From NCBI GenBank assembly GCA_026954015.1, contig JAIXLP010000091.1, forward strand, positions 78,591 to 122,442: DNA of 43,852 nt. Direction: 5' to 3'. Position numbers and translations under genes: made by a program. Each line of letters starts with the position of its first letter. Positions within the stretch are counted from its first letter, which is position 1. Below, piece by piece: positions 38,649 through 43,852 of this stretch. The stretch comes from Burkholderiales bacterium. GTDB taxonomy: Bacteria; Pseudomonadota; Gammaproteobacteria; Burkholderiales; Burkholderiaceae_C. A model generated the notes under the pieces. The model did no database searches and was not told the DNA's origin. It saw only the letters and a program-made list of their open reading frames with translations.

Positions 38649-39686
38649 TCAAATTCGGTCGCGCGTGGTCTGGCGACGGGTCTGGGCGTAGGTGGTGGCG
38701 AAGTACGCGCGGGCGTCCTCGCAATCGCGCGCGATGCCGGCGGCGAGCGCCGCGAGGCTTTCGTACTTGAGTTCGTCGTGCAGTTTGTGTAGCAGCTCCA
38801 CGCGCACGATTTTACCGTAGCCCCCCTCGGGGCCGAGCGCCGCGGGCCACGCAAGGCAATGCGTCTCCAGCAGCACCTGCCCGCCGTTCACGTCGCGTGC
38901 ATCGAGCGACGGGCGCACGCCCAGGTTGGCCACGCCCGGCAGCGGCTCTTCCTGCAGGCCGTGCACGCGCACCGCGAAGATGCCGCTGGCCGCGGGTTTC
39001 CAGTGCGCAAAGCGCAGGTTCAGCGTGCGAAAGCCATCCCCCGCGCCCGCGCTGCGCGCGCCCAGCGCCCGGCCGAGCTGGCGCCCGCGCACCACGTGGC
39101 CGCTGATGCTGTAGGGGCGGCCCAGCAGCCGCTCGGTCGCGAGCATGTCGCCCGCGGCCAGCGCCTGGCGCACCGCGGTGCTCGACACGCGCTCGCCGTG
39201 CACCTCGTAGCTCATCATGCGCGCCACGTCGAAGCCTTGCGCGCGCCCGGCGGCGTCGAGCTGCGCATAGTCGCCGCTGCGCTGCGCGCCGTAGCGGAAA
39301 TCGTCGCCCACGAGCACGTAGCGCGCGCCCAGCGCCCGCACCACCACCTCGTCGATGAACGCCTGCGCCGGCAGCCGCGCGAGCTGCTGGTTGAAGCGCA
39401 CCACCACCGTCTGCTGCACGCCGCAGTGCGCCAGCTCCGAGAGCTTGTCGCGCAGCGTGCCGATGCGCGCGGGCGCCAGGTCGGGCTTGCGGTGCAGCGC
39501 GGCGAAATAGTCGCGCGGGTGCGGCTCGAAGGTGAGCACGCAACTGGGCACGCCGCGGTTGCGCGCCTCGTTGACGAGCAGCGCCAGCATCGCCTGGTGG
39601 CCCCGGTGCACGCCGTCGAAGTTGCCGATCGTGAGCGCGCAGGCGTCGGCCACGCCGCGCGCGCGCAGACCATGGAAAATGTTCAT
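38649..39686 (-). CDS. ribF: Bifunctional riboflavin kinase/FAD synthetase
   Basis: Makes FMN and FAD. The 345-residue protein has the N-terminal nucleotidyltransferase domain (IGNFDGVHRGHQAML, TFEPHPRDYF, GDDFRYGAQRSGD, SSTAVRQALAAGD) and the C-terminal flavokinase domain (RPYSISGHVVRGRQLGR, then GVANLGVRPS). Length fits the bacterial RibF family. ribF, ileS and lspA in this order form the common unit; 84 bp separates ribF from ileS. Confidence 0.96.
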   Translation of the reverse strand: MNIFHGLRARGVADACALTIGNFDGVHRGHQAMLALLVNEARNRGVPSCVLTFEPHPRDYFAALHRKPDLAPARIGTLRDKLSELAHCGVQQTVVVRFNQQLARLPAQAFIDEVVVRALGARYVLVGDDFRYGAQRSGDYAQLDAAGRAQGFDVARMMSYEVHGERVSSTAVRQALAAGDMLATERLLGRPYSISGHVVRGRQLGRALGARSAGAGDGFRTLNLRFAHWKPAASGIFAVRVHGLQEEPLPGVANLGVRPSLDARDVNGGQVLLETHCLAWPAALGPEGGYGKIVRVELLHKLHDELKYESLAALAAGIARDCEDARAYFATTYAQTRRQTTRDRI

Positions 39687-39696
39687 CGAAACGCTT

Positions 39697-39751
39697 TTAT
39701 TTTCATAGCTTTTTGCGCTTGCCCATCAAGCGCTGAAGCCGTATTTCATTA
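39697..39751. repeat. Dispersed palindromic repeat between ribF and the HNH gene
   Basis: Plus-strand TTATTTTCATAGCTTTTTGC then GCTTGCCCATCAAGCGCTGA and AGCCGTATTTC. It is in the 149-bp divergent gap. A TATATT -10-like hexamer follows at 39761. Confidence 0.8.
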
Positions 39752-39835
39752 CAAACCGAGTATATTGTGCACCGGTCGCGCCGCGCACTGCGCGGCGACT
39801 GGGCACTCGTGACTGCATCGCAGGGGAAAGGGGGC

Positions 39836-40399
39836 ATGGTGAAGGTCTTGAAGCTGTCGGCACAGGGGCTGCCCCAGTCGTGGATCACGCTGGAGCAGGC
39901 GGTGACGCACTACGCCGCGGGCGAGGTGCGCTGGGAGCTGGGCGCGCAGGTGGCGCTGTTTCGCGGCGGGCACAACGCGGCCACGGGCGTGCAGTCGCAG
40001 ATCGCGGTGAGCAGCATCATCGGCACGCGCGGTGTGCCCGGCATCAACCCGTTCGACCTGCAGCCCAGCCTCACCAACGCCAAGCTGTTCCAGCGCGACC
40101 GCAACATCTGCGCCTACTGCGGCGGGCACTTTGCCGAGGAAGACCTCACGCGCGAGCACATCGTGCCGGTGGCGCACCACGGCGCCAACCACTGGATGAA
40201 CGTGGTGACGGCCTGCCGCGCCTGCAACCACCGCAAGGCCTCGCGCACGCCCGAGCAGGCGCACATGCCGCTCCTGTACGCGCCCTACGTGCCCAGCCTC
40301 TGGGAAGACTTCATCCTGCGCAACCGCCGCATCCTGGCTGACCAGATGGATTTTCTGATGGCGCACGTGCCGCGCTCATCGCGCCTGCTGGTGCACTGA
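39836..40399 (+). CDS. HNH endonuclease family protein
   Basis: A 187-residue protein with a zinc-type HNH motif at about residues 92-140: CAYCGG, then LTREHIVPVAHHGANHWMNV, then ACRACNHRKASRTPEQA. The N-terminal 80 residues have no clear family. Such stand-alone HNH proteins are widespread in betaproteobacteria; the target is unknown and no methylase or restriction partner is adjacent. The start was placed at 39836 after a G-rich run; an earlier start at 39767 would extend it by 23 residues. Convergent with glmM, 10 bp apart. Confidence 0.85.
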   Translation: MVKVLKLSAQGLPQSWITLEQAVTHYAAGEVRWELGAQVALFRGGHNAATGVQSQIAVSSIIGTRGVPGINPFDLQPSLTNAKLFQRDRNICAYCGGHFAEEDLTREHIVPVAHHGANHWMNVVTACRACNHRKASRTPEQAHMPLLYAPYVPSLWEDFILRNRRILADQMDFLMAHVPRSSRLLVH

Positions 40400-40409
40400 G
40401 GGCTTTCGA

Positions 40410-41744
40410 TCAGCCCGCGCGCGCCGCGTCGGCGATGCGCTGCGCGCCACGGTTGGCCGCATCGGCGTCGCGCGCCTCGACCATCACGCGCAGCAGTGGC
40501 TCCGTGCCGCTGGCGCGCACCAGCACGCGGCCGTTGTCGCCCATCTCTTCCTGCACCGCGCGCGTGGCCTGCGCCAGCGCCGCATTGGCCTGCCAGTCCT
40601 GCCCCGGCGCGAGCCGCACGTTGAGCAGCACCTGCGGAAACAGCCGCACCGCGTCGAGCAGTTGCGCGAGCGTCCTGCTGCTGCGCGCGCACGCCTGCAG
40701 CACCTGCAGCGCGCTCACGAGGCCGTCGCCCGTGCTGTGCTTGTCCAGCGCCAGCAGGTGGCCCGAGCCTTCGCCGCCGAGCAGCCAGCCGCGCGCCAGC
40801 AGCTCTTCGAGCACGTAGCGGTCGCCCACCTTGGCGCGCACGAACTCCACGCCACGCGCGCGCAGCGCCTGCTCCACCGCCATGTTGCTCATGAGCGTGC
40901 CGACGACGCCAGGCACCGCGCCGCCCCGGTTCAGCCGCTCGGTGGCGATCACGTAGAGCAGCTCGTCGCCGTTGTAGAGCCGCCCGCTTGCGTCGACCAT
41001 CTGCACCCGGTCGGCATCGCCGTCGAGCGCCACGCCCACGTCGGCATGGTTGGCGCGTACCGCGCGCACCAGCGCGTCGGGGTGCGTCGCACCCACGCCG
41101 TCGTTGATGTTCAGCCCGTCGGGCGCGCAGCCAATGGCGATCACGTCCGCGCCGAGCTCGTGGAACACCTTGGGCGCGATGTGGTAGGCCGCGCCGTGCG
41201 CCGCGTCGACAACGATCTTGAGTCCGCGCAGCGTGAGGTCGTGCGCGAAGGTGCTCTTGCAGAATTCGATGTAGCGTCCGGCCGCGTCGTCCAGGCGCCG
41301 CGCCTTGCCCAGTTGCGCCGACCCGACCCACGCGGGCGACTCGTCCAGCGCGGCCTCCACGTCGCGCTCCCACGCATCGGGCAGCTTGGAGCCCTGCGCG
41401 CTGAAGAACTTGATGCCGTTGTCGGCAAACGGGTTGTGGCTGGCGGAGATGACCACGCCCAGGCTCGCGCGCAAGGCCCGCGTGAGGTAGGCGACGCCGG
41501 GCGTGGGCAGCGGCCCGAGCAGCACCACGTCCACCCCGGCGGAGTTGAAGCCCGATTCGAGCGCCGATTCGAGCATGTAGCCTGAGATGCGCGTGTCCTT
41601 GCCGATCACGACCGTCGGGCGCTCGCCGCTGCGGCGCAACACCTGCCCGACCGCGTGGCCCAGGCGCAGGACGAAGTCGGGCGTGATCGGTGGCTGGCCC
41701 ACGGTGCCGCGGATGCCGTCGGTGCCGAAATACTGGCGTGTCAT
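40410..41744 (-). CDS. glmM: Phosphoglucosamine mutase
   Basis: Converts glucosamine-6-phosphate to glucosamine-1-phosphate for peptidoglycan and LPS. The 444-residue protein starts [14 protein letters not shown] and has the phosphoserine loop [15 protein letters not shown] with catalytic Ser102, the metal-binding DGDADR, the sugar-binding GEGSGH and the phosphate-binding [12 protein letters not shown]. It follows folP by 10 bp in the conserved ftsH-folP-glmM order. Confidence 0.97.
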   Translation of the reverse strand: MTRQYFGTDGIRGTVGQPPITPDFVLRLGHAVGQVLRRSGERPTVVIGKDTRISGYMLESALESGFNSAGVDVVLLGPLPTPGVAYLTRALRASLGVVISASHNPFADNGIKFFSAQGSKLPDAWERDVEAALDESPAWVGSAQLGKARRLDDAAGRYIEFCKSTFAHDLTLRGLKIVVDAAHGAAYHIAPKVFHELGADVIAIGCAPDGLNINDGVGATHPDALVRAVRANHADVGVALDGDADRVQMVDASGRLYNGDELLYVIATERLNRGGAVPGVVGTLMSNMAVEQALRARGVEFVRAKVGDRYVLEELLARGWLLGGEGSGHLLALDKHSTGDGLVSALQVLQACARSSRTLAQLLDAVRLFPQVLLNVRLAPGQDWQANAALAQATRAVQEEMGDNGRVLVRASGTEPLLRVMVEARDADAANRGAQRIADAARAG

Positions 41745-41754
41745 GGTGTCCCCC

Positions 41755-42591
41755 TCAATGCGCCATCTGCTCCTGGGTAGCGCGCCAGACGGCCAGCGCG
41801 GCCACGGTCTCCTTCACATCGTGCACGCGCACCACCGCCGCGCCCTGCTGCACCGCGAGCACCGCGGCCACCGCGCTTGCCGCCGCGCGCTCGTGCACGG
41901 GCAGGCCGGTGACCGTGCCCAGCGACGATTTGCGCGACCAGCCCGCCACCAGCGGGTAGCCCGGCGCGAGCAATGCACGCTGGCGCGCCAGCAGTGCAAA
42001 ATTCTGCTCCACCGTCTTGCCGAAGCCTATGCCGGGATCGATGCAGATACGAGCCTTTTGCACCTCCAGCGCTTGCAGGGCCTGCGCGGATCGCTCCAGA
42101 AACGAGAGTACCTGCGGCACCACGTCGCCCTGCATTGGCGCCTGCTGCATGGTCTGCGGCTCGCGGTGCATGTGCATCAGGCACACGCCGCACGTGCCGT
42201 GCCGTGCCACGGCCTGCGCCGCGCCCGGCTGGCGCAGCGCCCACACGTCGTTGATGATGTCCGCGCCGAGGTCGAGCACGGCCTGCATCACCTGCGGCTT
42301 GTAGGTATCGACCGATACCGGCACGCCCAGCGTGAGGGCCGCGCGCACCACGGGCAGCACGCGCGCGAGTTCCTCGGCCAGCGGCAGCGGTGGGCTGCCG
42401 GGGCGCGTGGATTCACCACCGATGTCGAGAATGTCCGCGCCCTCGGCCACGAGCCGCTCGCAATGCGCGATGGCCGCGGCGCTGCTCGCATGCTCGCCGC
42501 CGTCGGAGAACGAATCGGGCGTGACGTTGACGATGCCCATCACGCGCGGGCGCGCCAGATCGATGGAGTAGCGGGTGGTCTGCCAGTGCAT
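41755..42591 (-). CDS. folP: Dihydropteroate synthase
   Basis: Folate pathway enzyme and sulfonamide target. The 278-residue TIM barrel has [54 protein letters not shown], the sulfa-contact loop GWSRKSSLG and the closing RVHDVKETV. Start [12 protein letters not shown]. The segment [20 protein letters not shown] (DNA about 42047-42105) resembles the 3' half of the dispersed repeat in reverse orientation. A strong terminator lies 10 bp upstream of the start (42601-42624). Confidence 0.96.
   Translation of the reverse strand: MHWQTTRYSIDLARPRVMGIVNVTPDSFSDGGEHASSAAAIAHCERLVAEGADILDIGGESTRPGSPPLPLAEELARVLPVVRAALTLGVPVSVDTYKPQVMQAVLDLGADIINDVWALRQPGAAQAVARHGTCGVCLMHMHREPQTMQQAPMQGDVVPQVLSFLERSAQALQALEVQKARICIDPGIGFGKTVEQNFALLARQRALLAPGYPLVAGWSRKSSLGTVTGLPVHERAAASAVAAVLAVQQGAAVVRVHDVKETVAALAVWRATQEQMAH
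42051..42090. repeat. Possible degenerate copy of the dispersed repeat inside folP
   Basis: Minus-strand CAAGCGCTGGAGGTGCAAAA matches the right half of the repeat consensus, but the ATAGCTG left end is missing. It encodes the [10 protein letters not shown] segment of FolP. It could be chance in GC-rich coding sequence. Confidence 0.4.
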
Positions 42592-42600
42592 GCGCGGCTC

Positions 42601-42624
42601 AAAAAAACGGGGCTCGCGCCCCGT
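42601..42624 (-). terminator. Intrinsic terminator after ftsH, just before folP
   Basis: On the minus strand, ACGGGGC-GCGA-GCCCCGT forms a 7-bp GC-rich stem followed by six more T. It lies 19 bp after the ftsH stop and ends 10 bp before the folP start. Confidence 0.88.
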
Positions 42625-42643
42625 CTCGTGCGTGCTGGCCCGA

Positions 42644-43852
42644 TCAGGCGGCCGTGGGCGCCGGATCGGTCTTGACCGCGGGTGCACTGCCCCCGCCGCC
42701 ACCGCCCGACGGCGGCGTGCGCGGCGTCCAGTCCTTGGGCGGGCGCGGGTCCCTGCCGGCCATGATGTCGTCGAGCTGCTCCATGTCGATGGTCTCCCAG
42801 TCGAGCAGCGCCTTGGCCATCGCGTGCATCTTGTCCTGGTTGCCCTCGATGAGGCCGCGCGCGAGCGTGTACTGCTCATCGATGATGCGGCGCACCTCGG
42901 CATCCACCTTCTGCATCGTCTCTTCCGAGATGTTGGTCGTCTTCGTGACCGAGCGGCCCAGGAACACCTCGCCCTCGTTCTCCGCATAGACCATGGGGCC
43001 CAGCGCCTGCGTCATGCCGTAGCGCATCACCATGTCGCGCGCGATCTGCGTGGCGCGCTCGAAGTCGTTGCTCGCGCCCGTGGTCATCTGGTGCATGAAG
43101 ACCTCTTCGGCAATGCGCCCGCCAAAGAGCATCGCGATCTGGTTGAGCATGTACTCCTTGTCGTAGGAGTAGCGATCCTGCTCGGGCAGCGCCATGGTCA
43201 CGCCCAGCGCGCGCCCGCGCGGGATGATCGTCACCTTGTGCACCGGGTCGCACTTGGGCAGCAGCCGCCCGATCAGCGCATGGCCGCTCTCGTGGTAGGC
43301 GGTGTTGCGCCGCTCTTCCTCGGGCATCACCATGCTCTTGCGCTCCGGGCCCATGATGATCTTGTCCTTGGCCTTCTCGAAGTCCTGCATCTCGACCACG
43401 CGCGCATTGCGCCGCGCGGCCATCAGCGCCGCTTCGTTGCACAGGTTGGCCAGGTCCGCGCCGCTCATGCCGGGCGTGCCGCGCGCGATGACGCTGGCGT
43501 TCACGTCCTGTCCCGCGGGGATCTTGCGCATGTGCACGTTCAGGATCTGCTCGCGCCCGCGGATGTCGGGCAGCGTCACGTAGACCTGGCGGTCGAAGCG
43601 GCCGGGGCGCAGCAACGCCGCATCGAGTATGTCGGGGCGGTTGGTGGCGGCCACCACGATCACGCCCAGGTTGGTTTCAAACCCGTCCATCTCGACCAGC
43701 ATCTGGTTGAGCGTCTGCTCGCGCTCGTCGTTGCCGCCGCCCAGGCCCGCGCCACGCTGGCGCCCGACGGCGTCGATTTCATCGACGAAGATGATGCAGG
43801 GCGCGTTCTTCTTGGCGTTCTCGAACATGTCGCGCACGCGCGCCGCGCCCAC
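42644..43852 (-). CDS. ftsH: ATP-dependent zinc metalloprotease FtsH (partial, N-terminus off window)
   Basis: Membrane-anchored AAA+ protease that degrades LpxC, sigma-32 and misassembled membrane proteins. Only the last 402 residues are in the window; the two membrane spans and Walker A lie beyond the right edge. Seen here are Walker [17 protein letters not shown], the second region of homology [20 protein letters not shown], and the zinc-protease motif HESGH. The family is about 640 residues, so roughly 240 are missing. The end is Pro/Gly-rich ([20 protein letters not shown]). It is followed by folP and glmM, an order conserved across proteobacteria. Confidence 0.97.
   Translation of the reverse strand: MGAARVRDMFENAKKNAPCIIFVDEIDAVGRQRGAGLGGGNDEREQTLNQMLVEMDGFETNLGVIVVAATNRPDILDAALLRPGRFDRQVYVTLPDIRGREQILNVHMRKIPAGQDVNASVIARGTPGMSGADLANLCNEAALMAARRNARVVEMQDFEKAKDKIIMGPERKSMVMPEEERRNTAYHESGHALIGRLLPKCDPVHKVTIIPRGRALGVTMALPEQDRYSYDKEYMLNQIAMLFGGRIAEEVFMHQMTTGASNDFERATQIARDMVMRYGMTQALGPMVYAENEGEVFLGRSVTKTTNISEETMQKVDAEVRRIIDEQYTLARGLIEGNQDKMHAMAKALLDWETIDMEQLDDIMAGRDPRPPKDWTPRTPPSGGGGGGSAPAVKTDPAPTAA

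Noticed and set aside
35625..38792. A 1055-codon open frame antisense to ileS
   Set aside because: It crosses lspA and ileS antisense and shows no domains; ileS motifs are complete.

Overview
The window is GC-rich chromosomal DNA with tightly packed genes, many start/stop overlaps (ATGA, GTGA) and frequent GTG or TTG starts. The gene blocks rplU-rpmA-obgE-proB, ribF-ileS-lspA, ftsH-folP-glmM and moaA-mobA-moeA, together with a short dispersed palindromic repeat (core ATAGCTGnttGCGCTTG ... CAAGCGCTGGAG), point to a betaproteobacterium of the order Burkholderiales, most likely family Comamonadaceae. This placement rests on gene content and on recognising the repeat. No database search was possible.

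Layout. 1-4061 (minus): an RND multidrug pump, mdtA followed by mdtB, with mdtB running off the left edge. 4245-7669 (plus): an AHSA1/SRPBCC protein, then an Hsp20 chaperone translationally coupled to a Lon protease. 7608-11385 (minus): a membrane protein/GTPase pair (DUF2868 and DUF3482) and an EamA transporter. 11500-14958 (plus): molybdenum cofactor genes moaA, mobA and moeA plus a thioredoxin-like protein. 15049-16153: def (minus), a DUF454 membrane protein (plus) and tRNA-Asn(GTT). 16321-18396 (minus): an isolated thiamine-diphosphate enzyme lying between tRNA-Asn and tRNA-Pro(CGG). 18422-19405 (minus): ispB, which probably shares its transcript with tRNA-Pro. 19573-25713: rplU, rpmA, obgE and proB (plus), rppH (minus), proS and a lytic transglycosylase (plus). 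25742-28552: an EamA transporter (minus), a quinone oxidoreductase and a Nudix hydrolase (plus). 28583-32207 (minus): nrdA-nrdB, the class I ribonucleotide reductase, with a long leader carrying a likely NrdR-controlled promoter. 32550-34214 (minus): a Na/Pi-cotransporter-PhoU protein. 34312-35256 (plus): a degenerate TsaD-like protein. 35195-39686 (minus): ribF-ileS-lspA. 39836-40399 (plus): an HNH nuclease. 40410-43852 (minus): ftsH (5' end off the right edge), folP and glmM.

Most of the window is housekeeping: translation (rplU, rpmA, obgE, ileS, proS, def, tRNAs), proteolysis (lon, ftsH), cofactor synthesis (Moco, folate, flavin, polyprenyl chain), envelope (glmM, lspA, lytic transglycosylase) and dNTP supply. 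No phage, insertion sequence, CRISPR array or secondary-metabolite cluster is visible.

The parts most worth a second look are: (1) a TsaD paralogue that has lost its metal-binding residues; (2) a roughly 55-residue insert in NrdA just after the catalytic N-x-C-x-E loop, whose pattern resembles a Hint/intein module; (3) two candidate NrdR boxes 32 bp apart that coincide with the -35 and -10 of a candidate nrdAB promoter; (4) the dispersed repeat, which has inserted in frame into moeA, mdtA, ileS and possibly folP, covers the last codons of the DUF2868 gene and supplies the start region of proB; (5) the Hsp20-Lon pair and the DUF2868-DUF3482 pair; and (6) a perfect 26-bp palindrome at the mdtA stop codon.
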